Source: Aureimonas altamirensis (GTDB taxonomy: Bacteria > Pseudomonadota > Alphaproteobacteria > Rhizobiales > Rhizobiaceae). From it: 64,000 nt of DNA. A program made the position numbers and the translations under genes. Below the pieces are notes generated by a model. It was not told the origin of the DNA. It made no database searches and saw nothing but the letters and a program-made list of their open reading frames with translations. The stretch lies in the NCBI RefSeq assembly GCF_023702225.1, contig NZ_JAMQCO010000004.1, positions 180,384-244,383 of the forward strand, in the 5' to 3' direction. Shown piece by piece: positions 33,763-42,954 of the stretch (positions within the stretch are counted from its first letter, which is position 1; each line of letters starts with the position of its first letter).

Positions 33763-34754
33763 CAGCGTTGTGCTCCGGAGTGCGGCAATGCCGCCAGCGC
33801 GGGTAGATCGAAGAACCGATAGGCATGCGGCCCCTGCCGCGCCGGAACGGAGGTGCGCACCGCGGAACGAAGCTTGGCGGAGCGGGCGCGCGGATTGTCC
33901 GCTATCTCTTCCGCCGTGCCGCCTTCAGCCTTGTTGCGCGTCGCGAATGTCGCATCCTCATGGCTAAGATCGGGTAAATGCCGTGACTGTGAAGCAGCTT
34001 GCGAGCGATCGCGCAGAAACCGCTTCACGATCCTGTCTTCCAGCGAATGGAAGGTCACGACCACGAGGCGCCCGCCCGGCTTCAGGATGGCCTCCGCGGC
34101 GACGAGCGCGTTCATCAACTCGCCGAGTTCGTCGTTGACGTAGATGCGCAGCGCCTGGAACGTCCGGGTAGCAGGATCGATCTTATCCTGCGGCCGCCGG
34201 CCCAGCACCTTGCCAACCAGCCCGGCCAGGTCCGACGTCGTCTCGAAGGGCCGCTCGGCGCGGCGCGCCTCGATGGCGCGGGCGATACGCCCGGCCTGAC
34301 GCTCTTCACCCAGGAAGGAGAGCACCCGGGCAAGATCGCCGGGCTTGAGGCGGTTGACGACATCCGCCGCGGACGGACCACCTGCTTCCATCCGCATGTC
34401 CAGCGGGCCATCCTTCTGGAAGGAGAAGCCCCGCTCCGCCGTATCGATCTGCATGGAAGAGACGCCGATATCGAGGACGACGCCGTCGACGAGGCCGTCG
34501 ACATACTCTTCCATACGCGAGAAGCGACCCTCCACGAGGCGAAGGCGGGCGCCGAATTCGGCGCGCATGGCGCCGGCTGCGGCGATCGCGGTGGGATCCC
34601 GGTCTATGCCGACCACCGTGGCCCCGGCCTCCAGAAGGGCCCGGCTGTAGCCACCGGCTCCGAAGGTTCCGTCCACGACGATATCGCCGGGCGCGACGGC
34701 CATGGCCGCACACACCTCGTTCAGCAATACCGGAAGATGACGCGGCCCGCTCAT
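33762..34754 (-). CDS. rsmH: 16S rRNA m4C1402 methyltransferase
   Basis: A 330-residue RsmH (MraW). The N-terminus is HLPVLLNEV, the SAM site is [16 protein letters not shown], and the diagnostic blocks [21 protein letters not shown] and [15 protein letters not shown] are present. It methylates N4 of C1402 in 16S rRNA. ATG 34754 overlaps the mraZ stop by four bases; the longer frame through mraZ is a shadow. Confidence 0.97.
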   Translation of the reverse strand: MSGPRHLPVLLNEVCAAMAVAPGDIVVDGTFGAGGYSRALLEAGATVVGIDRDPTAIAAAGAMRAEFGARLRLVEGRFSRMEEYVDGLVDGVVLDIGVSSMQIDTAERGFSFQKDGPLDMRMEAGGPSAADVVNRLKPGDLARVLSFLGEERQAGRIARAIEARRAERPFETTSDLAGLVGKVLGRRPQDKIDPATRTFQALRIYVNDELGELMNALVAAEAILKPGGRLVVVTFHSLEDRIVKRFLRDRSQAASQSRHLPDLSHEDATFATRNKAEGGTAEEIADNPRARSAKLRSAVRTSVPARQGPHAYRFFDLPALAALPHSGAQR

Positions 34755-35194
34755 CGCGCAGCCCCCGGCCGCATGGCCTGCAGACGCTGCCGCGCCTCGG
34801 CGCGATGCGCCTCGAACCGCTCCGGCTCCCAAAGCTGGAAGAAATCGTTGCGACCCACGAAGACGACCTTGTCCGTAATCCCCGTGTGGGCGCGGAGGAA
34901 GTCCGTCACCGTGATACGCCCCTCGGCATCGAATTTCAGAAACGCTCCATCGCCGTAGGCGAAGAGCGACATGTCGGCGAAGGTTTCGCCGAAGGGGTCT
35001 TCCTGGGCCATCCGGGTCTCGTAGCGCTCCAGAAGGTCCATGCCCCCGACGTCGATAGCCGGATGGGCGATCGACTGCAGCGCATAGAGGTCGGTAAAGC
35101 CCTTCGCCGCAAGAACCTGCCGGAACATCGCCGGAACGGAGACCCGCCCCTTGGAGTCGACATTGTTGACCGCGTTGGAGAGAAACCGGTTCAT
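34751..35194 (-). CDS. mraZ: transcriptional regulator MraZ
   Basis: A 147-residue AbrB-fold protein with two SpoVT/AbrB-like halves ([16 protein letters not shown] and [16 protein letters not shown]). MraZ represses its own division and cell-wall operon in E. coli by binding TGGG repeats. ATG 35194 gives the standard MNRFLSNAV start; the preceding TTG codon is not used. It is the first gene of the cluster, about 190 bp from a candidate operator. Confidence 0.96.
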   Translation of the reverse strand: MNRFLSNAVNNVDSKGRVSVPAMFRQVLAAKGFTDLYALQSIAHPAIDVGGMDLLERYETRMAQEDPFGETFADMSLFAYGDGAFLKFDAEGRITVTDFLRAHTGITDKVVFVGRNDFFQLWEPERFEAHRAEARQRLQAMRPGAAR

Positions 35195-35379
35195 CAAGCG
35201 TCACACTTGCCTTTCCGACCGGTTGCATCCCATGCGACCCCCGCTTTCAGCGAAATTTCGGCAAAGCACCCCCGACAGCAGCGCGAATGAACGCACCGCA
35301 CCCCGCGCCGACCGTGCCCGCATGCCGAAATTTCAAACTGATGATCGCCCGCCAAAGCAGGCACCCCGAATTGTCATTT

Positions 35380-35413
35380 GGTTTACCATGGGATCACGTG
35401 GGCGTCAATGGGA
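35380..35413 (-). promoter_or_regulatory. candidate mraZ promoter with MraZ operator
   Basis: TGGGA, TGGGC and TGGGA start at 35389, 35399 and 35409 on the plus strand, exactly 10 bp apart, which is the known MraZ box layout. On the minus strand a TTGACG (35403-35408) and a weak TAAACC (35380-35385) are 17 bp apart, so the boxes cover the putative promoter. The -10 match is poor (3 of 6). Confidence 0.65.
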
Positions 35414-35657
35414 TTTACCCCCACTAACGGGCATCCAGGCCTGTCGGCATCGCGACTGAACTTATAAATATTCGATTGAAAACAACAGTTTGGAATGATC
35501 CCAAGACTGCGCGACCCAGGAACACGAGCCCCTTCCGGAGCCTGCCCTGGACTGTAAAAAACTGAAATAATTCATGTGCCTGGGGGCGTCGGCTGCAGCC
35601 TGCCCATGGCTGCCCAGGCTGGCGAATTCGGCCGGGCTGGCAAAGGGAGGCGGTCGA
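35414..35657. other. non-coding spacer between rnpB and the mraZ promoter
   Basis: About 240 bp with no credible gene; open frames here are short shadows. It includes a run of six A at about 35558-35563, which would be a T run after rnpB on the minus strand but with only a weak stem before it. An AT-rich patch lies near 35460-35480. Confidence 0.5.
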
Positions 35658-36055
35658 GGAGCCAGCCGGCCTGTAAGCCGGGTTCTGTGCACCGGCCTTG
35701 CGGCCGGGCGGCGACCATTCATCTGGGACGCGGCTCGCACCGCGCCTCAAGCAACCTACCCGAACGACCGGCCCGGAGAAGGCTGGCGCAAGCGCCGTGT
35801 CGTTCCTATTCGGTTTTGCTTCCGGTGGGGTTTACCTTGCCACGCCTGTTGCCAGGCGCGCGGTGGGCTCTTACCCCACCCTTTCACCCTTACCGATGGG
35901 CCATGCGGCGCGCCGGCGGTTTGCTTTCTGTGGCACTTTCCCTGAGGTCACCCTCGCCGGGCGTTACCCGGCACCGATTCTCCGTGAAGCCCGGACTTTC
36001 CTCTTCCGCGGCCTTTCGGCCCTTGCGGCAGCGGTCGCCCGGCCGGCTGGCGCGC
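35658..36055 (-). ncRNA. rnpB: RNase P RNA, bacterial A type
   Basis: On the minus strand the 5' part contains GAGGAAAGTCCGGGCT and the 3' part ends ACCCGGCTTACAGGCCGGCT, both universal RNase P RNA blocks. The outer helix P1 is visible: CCAGCCGGCC at 36050-36041 pairs with GGCCGGCTGG at 35671-35662. Length of about 400 nt is normal. It is the catalytic RNA for tRNA 5' processing. End positions are good to a few bases. Confidence 0.95.
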
Positions 36056-36099
36056 GGAAACTGTGCCCGCGCGCCGCCAATGTCAAGCCAGCTCTGGCT

Positions 36100-36618
36100 T
36101 CAGAAACTGGCCATCCGCACCTGCACCTTGCGGCAGTACTGGCGCGAGGTCGGGTTGGAGCGCTTCGCATAATGCCCGGCATTGTATTTCAGGATCGTAC
36201 CGCAAAGGGTGCCGCCGCCCTTTTCCTTGGCGCCAGCAAGATAGCGCATGCCGTAGCGAAGGTTGGTCGCCGGATCGTACAGTTGCTTGCGGTTTCCCTT
36301 GAATCCCATGTCGCGGGCGGTGCCGAGCTTGATCTGCATCAACCCCACCTCCCCGGCCGAACCGGTAACGTCGGACCGGTAATTGCTTTCGACGAAGATC
36401 ACCGCATGGGCAAGCTCGAGACGCACGCCGGCACGCTCGGCCTCGGCGGCGATCAACTCTGCATAGGGCATGTCGGCGAAGGGGGTTTCCACGGTCCTGT
36501 CGGGCTCTCCTGTTTCCACAGGCGCGGTGGACGTGGAAGAGGCGGTATCGGCATGAGCGGCTGGGATGACGGCAAGCGACATCATCACGACCCCAGCCAT
36601 AAGGGGCAGTCTGTTCAT
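36100..36618 (-). CDS. lytic transglycosylase, SLT family
   Basis: A 172-residue secreted protein. The signal peptide covers about residues 1-24 (LPLMAGVVMMSLAVIPAAHA) and an SLT-type lysozyme-like domain follows. The catalytic glutamate is in AVIFVESNY, with GEVGLMQIK and LKYNAGHY as the other family motifs. It cleaves the MurNAc-GlcNAc bond to a 1,6-anhydro product. ATG 36618 is preceded by AGGA at five bases. It lies about 45 bp upstream of rnpB on the same strand. Confidence 0.9.
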   Translation of the reverse strand: MNRLPLMAGVVMMSLAVIPAAHADTASSTSTAPVETGEPDRTVETPFADMPYAELIAAEAERAGVRLELAHAVIFVESNYRSDVTGSAGEVGLMQIKLGTARDMGFKGNRKQLYDPATNLRYGMRYLAGAKEKGGGTLCGTILKYNAGHYAKRSNPTSRQYCRKVQVRMASF

Positions 36619-36827
36619 CATCGTCCTGTCGATATCGCCGGCTGCGGAACACGCATTAAAGCCGGCACACGGATTGTTGCGGCGGCAAGAAACGCTGCAG
36701 CGCCGAGCGGCATCGGCGCCGCAAGCGACGCCACTGCCGTTAGGGCGGTTTCTCGTCAGGAAAAGAAACGGCAATGTGTCGGTGCGTTCACGGAATATTA
36801 ACGCGTGTCACAATGACGGCGCGGCGA

Positions 36828-37628
36828 TCAACGTGTGCGGTCGCCCGCGAGCCGGCAGGACAGGAGGCGGTGCATTGTGCCGACCGTGCTCGAATCGGCG
36901 ATGCCGTCCAGCCGTGTACGACGGTGATGACGCTGGAAGGCCAGGGTGGCCAGACGCGTTGTGTCACCGTAGATTCCGTCCGCCGCGACATCGAAGCCAT
37001 AGGCGGCCAGCATCGCCTGCCAGGCGGCGACGGGCTCGCCCTTGTCGCCTGGCGACAGGAACCGCCCTCCGGACACCGGAACCTGCTCCACGGCAAGGCC
37101 GATACCGGCGGCGGAGAGTTGATCCCAGGGGAACAATTCGCCCGGATCCTCCTTCCGGGACGGGGCGATATCGGAATGCGCCACCACGTTTGCGGCGGGA
37201 ATCGCCCATCTTGCGACACAATCCCTGCACAATTCGATCACGCGGGAGATCTGCTGCGCCGGGTAAGGTCGCAGGCCGTGATTATGGCCCGGATTGACGA
37301 TTTCGACCCCGATGGACCTGGAATTGACGTCACGCTCGCCGCGCCAGAAGCTTTCCCCGGCATGCCAGGCCCGGCGAGCCTCCGGCACCATCTGGACGAT
37401 CTCGCCATCCTCCATGACGAGGTAATGGGCAGATACCTCGCTTAAAGGATCGGTCAGACGGTCCAGTGGGGAATCGCCCGGTCGCATGCCGGTATAGTGC
37501 AGTACCAGCATATCGGGCTTGCCGATGCCGCGCCGCTCTCCGTGGTTGGGAGAGCTTACGACGCGATCGACGATCGGGCTGTCGCCTGGAAACGTCACGC
37601 GGCCGGTACCCGCGAGATGCTGTCCCAT
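36828..37628 (-). CDS. N-acetylmuramoyl-L-alanine amidase with PG-binding domain
   Basis: A 266-residue amidase_2 (AmpD-like) enzyme. Zinc ligands are expected in MLVHLYTG-type positions, here MLVLHYTG near the start and VVAHSDIAPSRKEDPG at the end of the domain; EVSAHYLV lies between. A peptidoglycan-binding helix bundle occupies about residues 195-260 (AAYGFDVAADGIYG). No signal peptide is seen, so it may be cytosolic and act in muropeptide recycling like AmpD. The start at 37628 overlaps the preceding gene by 34 bases, so a later start such as GTG 37598 is possible. Confidence 0.88.
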   Translation of the reverse strand: MGQHLAGTGRVTFPGDSPIVDRVVSSPNHGERRGIGKPDMLVLHYTGMRPGDSPLDRLTDPLSEVSAHYLVMEDGEIVQMVPEARRAWHAGESFWRGERDVNSRSIGVEIVNPGHNHGLRPYPAQQISRVIELCRDCVARWAIPAANVVAHSDIAPSRKEDPGELFPWDQLSAAGIGLAVEQVPVSGGRFLSPGDKGEPVAAWQAMLAAYGFDVAADGIYGDTTRLATLAFQRHHRRTRLDGIADSSTVGTMHRLLSCRLAGDRTR

Positions 37629-38314
37629 GCGGCGTTGATGGCCTTCATCCGCTCCACCGCAATGGACATGAACTCCTGCGGCACACCCCTCGCAGCCAGT
37701 CGATCCGGGTGGTTCTCGCGCACCAGTTCCAGATAGCGGCGGCGGATCACGGGCATCGGATCGGTCGGCGAAACGCCTAGCACGGCATAGGAACTGCCCT
37801 CCCCCTCATGAACGTGCAGCGCCTTTATGCGCGCGAACTCGCTTTCGCTGAGGCCGAAGATCTGGGCGATCCGCTCCAGGAACGCCAGTTCCCGCTCGTG
37901 CACGATCCCGTCGGAACCGGCAATGAAGAAGAGCCCGTCCAGGACATCCGTCAGCATCGCGCATTCTCCGTCGCAGGAGTTGCTGCAAAGGCCCCGGAGC
38001 TTGGCCGCATAGAGCTCGAACCCGGCGGTATCCTGCCGCGCAAGGTCGTAGAGCCGAAAGACGTTGCGCTCTTCCTCGGCGGGAATCGCGAAGATACGGC
38101 GAAACGCGGAAATCTCGTTCTGCGTCACGACGCCGTCGGCCTTGGCCATCTTGGCCGCCAAGGCGATCATCGCGACGGAAAAGGCAACGCGGCGGCGCGT
38201 TTCGGCATCGCCCTCGTAGAGCGCGCGCAGCCGTTCGAAAATCGCCTCCAGCGCCGATAGACCCTGGATGGCAAGATCCCGCATCAAGGCGCCAAGAGTG
38301 GTCAGTATCGACAT
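37595..38314 (-). CDS. TerB-DnaJ domain protein (DjlA-like)
   Basis: A 239-residue protein with an N-terminal TerB-type helical domain (about residues 45-165, with MAKADGVVTQNE and IAGSDGIVHERE) and a C-terminal J domain (about 170-235) that holds the HPD motif in RENHPDRL. The HPD stimulates DnaK. It resembles DjlA but lacks an obvious N-terminal membrane segment. It overlaps the amidase gene downstream. Confidence 0.88.
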   Translation of the reverse strand: MSILTTLGALMRDLAIQGLSALEAIFERLRALYEGDAETRRRVAFSVAMIALAAKMAKADGVVTQNEISAFRRIFAIPAEEERNVFRLYDLARQDTAGFELYAAKLRGLCSNSCDGECAMLTDVLDGLFFIAGSDGIVHERELAFLERIAQIFGLSESEFARIKALHVHEGEGSSYAVLGVSPTDPMPVIRRRYLELVRENHPDRLAARGVPQEFMSIAVERMKAINAAWDSISRVPAA

Positions 38315-38415
38315 GCGGCAGTTTGTACCCTTATGCCGGAAAGGCCGGCTCGGAATCGTCGGCGGCCATCATAAACGGTGGACCATGCGGATTGAAACCT
38401 ACCGCCAATAGCAAT

Positions 38416-38442
38416 GAACCGGCAGTGCTAAACTGCCGGTTC
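38416..38442 (-). terminator. hairpin after the small lipoprotein gene
   Basis: GAACCGGCAG pairs with CTGCCGGTTC around a 7-base loop, 24 bp downstream of the lipoprotein stop. No long T run follows, so the call is moderate. Confidence 0.6.
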
Positions 38443-38466
38443 CGTCCATGATATCAGCAAAGGCAA

Positions 38467-38691
38467 TTATTGGTTGGTGGTTCCGCTCGACCCGCCCATT
38501 GTACCGCCAGTCGTGCCGCCCGGTGCGGGCTCGGCTGCCGGCGGAGCCGTCGTGGCCGGAGGCGTCGTCGTGGTTGCGGGCGGGGTCGTTCCACCGGCGG
38601 GCGGTGCAGCCGGCTCGGTCGAATTGTTGTCGGAGCACGCCGCAAGGCCAAGCAGCGCAGCCGCGCCAAGAGCGATAAGGGGCTTCCTCAT
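38467..38691 (-). CDS. small proline/threonine/glycine-rich lipoprotein
   Basis: A 74-residue predicted lipoprotein. The signal peptide MRKPLIALGAAALLGLAAC ends at a lipobox cysteine (residue 19). The mature part is almost entirely low-complexity: proline, threonine, alanine and glycine with PPATTTTPP and GGTTGGTMGG runs. No catalytic domain. It looks like a flexible spacer or a surface-exposed tail. The ATG has AGGACAAG about ten bases upstream. Function unknown. Confidence 0.65.
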   Translation of the reverse strand: MRKPLIALGAAALLGLAACSDNNSTEPAAPPAGGTTPPATTTTPPATTAPPAAEPAPGGTTGGTMGGSSGTTNQ

Positions 38692-38883
38692 GATTTTCTT
38701 GTCCTGTTCCGTTCGTCCTTCAGCAACACAACAGGGGTAGGGAGCATCGAGTTGCAGAGGCCGGATCAAAGCATGTTGCACAATCTTACGATCGTGATCT
38801 CCATGGCCGTAGAATCGTCTCAAGCCTGACGAAAGGCTGCTTGGCCATTTTCGCCGTCACATCGAGCAGGATCGGATGACTGT

Positions 38884-39654
38884 ATGAAATTGAACGTGCG
38901 CGTCATCGCGACAGGAATTCTGCTCATCGCGGGCGCGCTCGGCATTTCGGGCTGCCGAACGGCAAGCCTCGATCCGGTCGAACTCGGCCTGACGCGCATT
39001 GCGGGAGAGCGGCCGGATCACTACCCCGTCCACGGCATCGATATCTCGAAGTACCAGGGCGACGTAGACTGGCGCGCCGCAAGGGCCGATGGCGTCGAGT
39101 TCGTCTATATAAAGGCCACCGAAGGCGGCGACCGGCTGGACGAGCGCTTCCACGAAAACTGGCGTGGCGCGCGCGATGCCGGCATTCCGCATGGTGCGTA
39201 CCACTTCTTCTACTGGTGCCGGCCCGGCATCGAACAGGCGCGCTGGTTCATCAAGAACGTGCCCCAGGACGCGCTATCCCTGCCCCCAGTCCTCGACGTG
39301 GAATGGACACCGCATTCCCCCACCTGCACCCGAAGGCCCGACCGCGCCGAGATGCAGCGCGAGATGACCGCCTTCATGGATGCACTGGAGCGCCATTACG
39401 GGATGCGCCCCATCATCTACGCGCCGATCGACATTCATCGCGACCGGCTGGTGGGCACCTATCCCAACCACCGGTTCTGGCTGCGCGCGGTGGCCGACCA
39501 CCCGGACAACGTCTACGAGGCGCGCGACTTCCACTTCTGGCAATATACGGCAACGGGCACCGTGGCCGGCATCGAGGGGGACGTCGATCGCAATGCGTTT
39601 TCCGGATCGCGCCAGGATTGGCAACGGTGGCTCTCGTCACACACAAGGCGGTAA
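38884..39654 (+). CDS. GH25 muramidase lipoprotein
   Basis: A 256-residue predicted lipoprotein with the signal peptide ending at LGISGC and a glycoside hydrolase family 25 (Chalaropsis-type lysozyme) domain. Catalytic-site blocks are GIDISKYQGDVDW at the start of the barrel, EFVYIKATEGGD, HGAYHFFYW and PPVLDVEW with the acidic pair, and FWQYTATG near the end. It hydrolyses the MurNAc-GlcNAc bond. It starts 192 bp from the small lipoprotein gene, divergently. Confidence 0.92.
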   Translation: MKLNVRVIATGILLIAGALGISGCRTASLDPVELGLTRIAGERPDHYPVHGIDISKYQGDVDWRAARADGVEFVYIKATEGGDRLDERFHENWRGARDAGIPHGAYHFFYWCRPGIEQARWFIKNVPQDALSLPPVLDVEWTPHSPTCTRRPDRAEMQREMTAFMDALERHYGMRPIIYAPIDIHRDRLVGTYPNHRFWLRAVADHPDNVYEARDFHFWQYTATGTVAGIEGDVDRNAFSGSRQDWQRWLSSHTRR

Positions 39655-39744
39655 ACCGCCCGGGCGCTCTGCGGTCGATCTTCAAACGGCCATGTTCACG
39701 GCGTTCAGGCCATACGCATTCGAGATTTGTCGGGAATTGAAATC

Positions 39745-40938
39745 ATGAACACCGACAAGCGGCTCGGTGCCGCGCTTATTCTTCTCGGGGCCAGTTCCTC
39801 GATCGCCATGGCGCAAGGCGCCGCATGCGGCGGCGATTTCGGCGCATTCATGCAGGGCGTGCGCAGCGAGGCCATCGGCCGTGGGCTTTCACCGGCGGGC
39901 GTCGACAGGGCGCTGGCTTCGGTGCGGCAGGATCCCAAGGTGCTGCAGAGAGACCGGGCCCAGGGCGTGTTCCAGCAGGCGTGGCTGCAGTTCCAGGGCC
40001 GCATGGTGAACAAGAATCGCCTGGCCAACGGCAAGCAGCGGATGCAGAAATATGCTTCGGTCTTCCGCGAGGTGGAAGCGCAGACCGGCGTTCCCGCCGC
40101 CGTCATCACCAGTTTCTGGGGCCTTGAAACGGATTACGGCGCCGTCCTCGGCGATTTCGACACGCTGAACGCCCTCGCCACCCTGTCGCACGATTGCCGC
40201 CGACCCGATCTGTTTCGCCCGCATCTGATGGGCGCAATCGAGCTTGTCGATCGCGGCTACCTGCAGCCATCGCAGATGCGCGGCGCCTGGGCCGGAGAGC
40301 TCGGCCAGACGCAGATGCTGCCCGAGGATTATCTGGCCTTCGGAACCGACGCCGACGGCAACGGGCGCATCAACCTCCTGACCGACGTGCCGGACGTCCT
40401 GATGACGACCGGCAAGTTCATCCAGCATCTCGGCTGGCAGCGCGGCCAGCCCTGGCTGGAAGAGGTGCGCCTGCCGGCAGATTTCCCGTTCGACCGGGCC
40501 GCCCTCGTCTCCCGGGAGCCGCGCGGCAATTTCGCGGCGCTGGGCGTCACCAAGGCCGACGGAACGCCGCTGGAGCGCGACGACGTCCCCGCCTCCATCG
40601 TCCTGCCGCAGGGACGCGGCGGGCCGGCCTTCCTGGCCTTTCCCAATTTCGACGTGTACCTGACGTGGAACAACTCGCTCGTCTACGCCTTGACGGCCGG
40701 CTATTTCGGCACGCGCCTCGCCGGTGCGCCCGCTGTCCATGAGGGCAACCCGCAGCCGGGCCTCGACGGCGACCAGATGAAGCAGCTTCAGCAGCGGCTG
40801 GTGTCGCGCGGACACGATGTCGGCAAGGTGGATGGCATCCTGGGGGCCAACACGCGCGCCGCCGTACGGCAGGAGCAGATCCGTCTGGGCATGCCGGCCG
40901 ATGGCTGGCCGACACGGCAATTGCTGTCCGCGCTTTGA
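39745..40938 (+). CDS. lytic murein transglycosylase, MltB family
   Basis: A 397-residue secreted protein with a signal peptide (about residues 1-24), an SLT_2 domain (about 30-325) and a C-terminal peptidoglycan-binding domain (about 335-395). The catalytic glutamate is in SFWGLETDYG, and the GAWAGELGQTQMLPEDY block is typical of MltB. ATG 39745 is preferred to TTG 39727. A terminator follows. Together with neighbours it makes this region rich in peptidoglycan-cleaving enzymes. Confidence 0.92.
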   Translation: MNTDKRLGAALILLGASSSIAMAQGAACGGDFGAFMQGVRSEAIGRGLSPAGVDRALASVRQDPKVLQRDRAQGVFQQAWLQFQGRMVNKNRLANGKQRMQKYASVFREVEAQTGVPAAVITSFWGLETDYGAVLGDFDTLNALATLSHDCRRPDLFRPHLMGAIELVDRGYLQPSQMRGAWAGELGQTQMLPEDYLAFGTDADGNGRINLLTDVPDVLMTTGKFIQHLGWQRGQPWLEEVRLPADFPFDRAALVSREPRGNFAALGVTKADGTPLERDDVPASIVLPQGRGGPAFLAFPNFDVYLTWNNSLVYALTAGYFGTRLAGAPAVHEGNPQPGLDGDQMKQLQQRLVSRGHDVGKVDGILGANTRAAVRQEQIRLGMPADGWPTRQLLSAL

Positions 40939-40949
40939 GACGAACACCC

Positions 40950-40988
40950 GGACGGCGACCGGAACCGAAATCCGGCCGCCGTCCCTTT
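40950..40988 (+). terminator. terminator after the MltB-like gene
   Basis: A 14-bp stem with one A-C mismatch (GGACGGCGACCGGA with TCCGGCCGCCGTCC), a 7-base loop and CTTTAT follow the stop by 11 bp. Confidence 0.75.
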
Positions 40989-41046
40989 ATACCGCAGGAT
41001 GCAATGCCCACATCATGCAATGTCCAGTTGCAGATGGGAGCGCCGA

Positions 41047-41457
41047 ATGGCCACTGTCGAATATATCCTTCCGGGTGAAGCCATCCGCGGCATGAGCCGC
41101 GAGGAGAAGTTGCGCCGCATTCGACGCCTGGCGATGCTGGCGCGCATCATGGACACCGCGCTCCGCCTGCCCGGCACAAACATTCGCTTCGGCGCGGATG
41201 CGCTGATGGGCATGGTGCCGATCGTCGGCGATGCCGGAGGGGCGCTTATCGGCCTCCTGATCGTCAATGAGGCCCGTCAACTGGGGCTGCCGAAACGCAA
41301 GCTGATGACCATGCTGTACAATGTCGGCGTGGACGCCGCCTTCGGCGCGGTCCCGGTGGTCGGCGACGCTTTCGATATTTATTACAAGGCGCATCGCCGC
41401 AATATCCAGATCATCCTCGATCACCACGACCTGGAAGATGACGACATCCGGCGCTGA
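41047..41457 (+). CDS. DUF4112 membrane protein
   Basis: A 136-residue protein of the DUF4112 family. It has a basic N-terminal helix (REEKLRRIRRLAMLARIMD), the repeated motif MGMVPIVGDAGGALIG and AVPVVGDAFDIYYKA, and two hydrophobic segments around the two GD motifs. Function unknown for the family. GGGAG six bases before ATG 41047 fixes the start. It ends three bases from the convergent decarboxylase gene. Confidence 0.85.
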   Translation: MATVEYILPGEAIRGMSREEKLRRIRRLAMLARIMDTALRLPGTNIRFGADALMGMVPIVGDAGGALIGLLIVNEARQLGLPKRKLMTMLYNVGVDAAFGAVPVVGDAFDIYYKAHRRNIQIILDHHDLEDDDIRR

Positions 41458-41460
41458 CGC

Positions 41461-42681
41461 TCAATCGGCCATCGTCTCCAGGCTGGCATAGCCTTGCGCG
41501 GCATCGCCGGCATCGAAGGGCGTCGTCACATGCACGAACGTATCGGGATAGAAGCCGTTGAAACGTGTGCGCAGCGACAGCGAATAGGCACCAATGTGGC
41601 CGATCTCGATCCAGTCGCCGGTATCCACCGTCTCGGGCAGCCAGAACGGACGGGACAGGATATCGACGCTGTCGCAGGTCGCACCGCAAACCTTGAATGC
41701 GGCAATCTTGTCCGGGTCCCCGTTGCGCCTTCTGCGGGCGGGATCGGGGATGAAGCGCGCCGGCAGGGTGATCTTTCCGGTCCAGGAATCCGATAGGGAC
41801 GCCCAGATGCCGTCATTGATGTACAGCCTGCGGCCCTTGCGCAGCAGCACGCGCACGATCAGCGAAAAGGCTCTTGCGACGATCACCCGTCCCGGCTCCG
41901 CCACCAGGGGGACATCCGCGAAACCCCATTCGTTCAGGTCGGCCCGCAACCGCGCCATGATCTCCGGAAAGCCAGGCATGTCGGGCTTTCGCCTTTTCGG
42001 GTCGTAACCGTATTCCGCCGGAAACCCGCCGCCGACATCCAGCCCGGCCAAGGGCACGTCGGCGCGGTTGCGTACCCAGTCGGCCGATGCCAGCGCACGC
42101 TCGTAGGTCTCCGGATCCTCGATCTGCGAACCGACATGAAAGCACAATCCGGTACGAAATCCGATCCGGTGGCAGCGCTGAAGCAACTCCACCGCATGAG
42201 CGGGCGCGGCGCCGAACTTCTTGGACAGTTCATAGGCGGCATGCCCTTTCGTCTGGAGCCTGACGAAAAGCGTGATCGTTCCGGGGTCCATGTCCAGCGC
42301 ACGCACGACCCGGAGAATCTTCGCGACCTCGTCCTCGTGGTCGAGGGACATGACCCGGATACCGTATGTTTCCAGAGCCAGCCGGATGTCCGATTGCGCC
42401 TTGATCGGGTGCATGTACAGCATGCCGGCGTCGGGGGCCACGGCGCGCACCGCGGCGAACTCTCCCGGTGAAGCGACGTCGAACAGCGTCACCCCCGCCT
42501 TCGCCAGCGTCTCCAGAACCATGGGTTCGCCATTGGTCTTCACGGCATAGGCCGTCTCACCGGGGAACGCATCCATGAAGGAGCGGGCATCCTGCGTCAG
42601 GACCTCTGGTCTAAAGCAGTATACGGGTACGTCCGGACGCAAGGTATGAACGGTCTCGATGGCTGTATCGAACTTCTGCAA
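41461..42681 (-). CDS. type III PLP-dependent decarboxylase (ornithine/lysine type)
   Basis: A 406-residue fold-III decarboxylase of the ornithine/diaminopimelate/arginine family. Lys48 in TAYAVKTNG forms the PLP Schiff base, FHVGSQ and the glycine loop LDVGGGFPAEY bind cofactor, EPGRVIVA binds phosphate, and the catalytic cysteine is in CGATCDSVD near residue 340. It probably makes putrescine or cadaverine. It shows some divergence from the standard rhizobial ODC, whose AVKANP reads AVKTNG here. The start is TTG 42681, preceded by GAGGG. Confidence 0.85.
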   Translation of the reverse strand: MQKFDTAIETVHTLRPDVPVYCFRPEVLTQDARSFMDAFPGETAYAVKTNGEPMVLETLAKAGVTLFDVASPGEFAAVRAVAPDAGMLYMHPIKAQSDIRLALETYGIRVMSLDHEDEVAKILRVVRALDMDPGTITLFVRLQTKGHAAYELSKKFGAAPAHAVELLQRCHRIGFRTGLCFHVGSQIEDPETYERALASADWVRNRADVPLAGLDVGGGFPAEYGYDPKRRKPDMPGFPEIMARLRADLNEWGFADVPLVAEPGRVIVARAFSLIVRVLLRKGRRLYINDGIWASLSDSWTGKITLPARFIPDPARRRRNGDPDKIAAFKVCGATCDSVDILSRPFWLPETVDTGDWIEIGHIGAYSLSLRTRFNGFYPDTFVHVTTPFDAGDAAQGYASLETMAD

Positions 42682-42954
42682 CGTTACCCTCTCTCATGCG
42701 AATCCTGAGACCCTAGATGGTGCATACTGCACGATCATGAAGCCGTTTGCGTGACGCGAGCCTGTTTTCGCACTGCAAGAGAGGCGGCGCGCGCCATGTC
42801 GTTCACGGAAAAATATGGCCGGATTTTATCGTTTTAAATTAAGCGATTGCGACATTTGCGCCCATTCATGCCGCCGTGCCGCAACGTTTTGGCCTTTACG
42901 CTCATTCAGGATTGATTAACACTGTAACACACCGTGAGAAGGGAGTTACATCCG

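Noticed and set aside
35424-35750. Possible gene between rnpB and mraZ
   Set aside because: It runs into the conserved 3' end of RNase P RNA and has no start signal.
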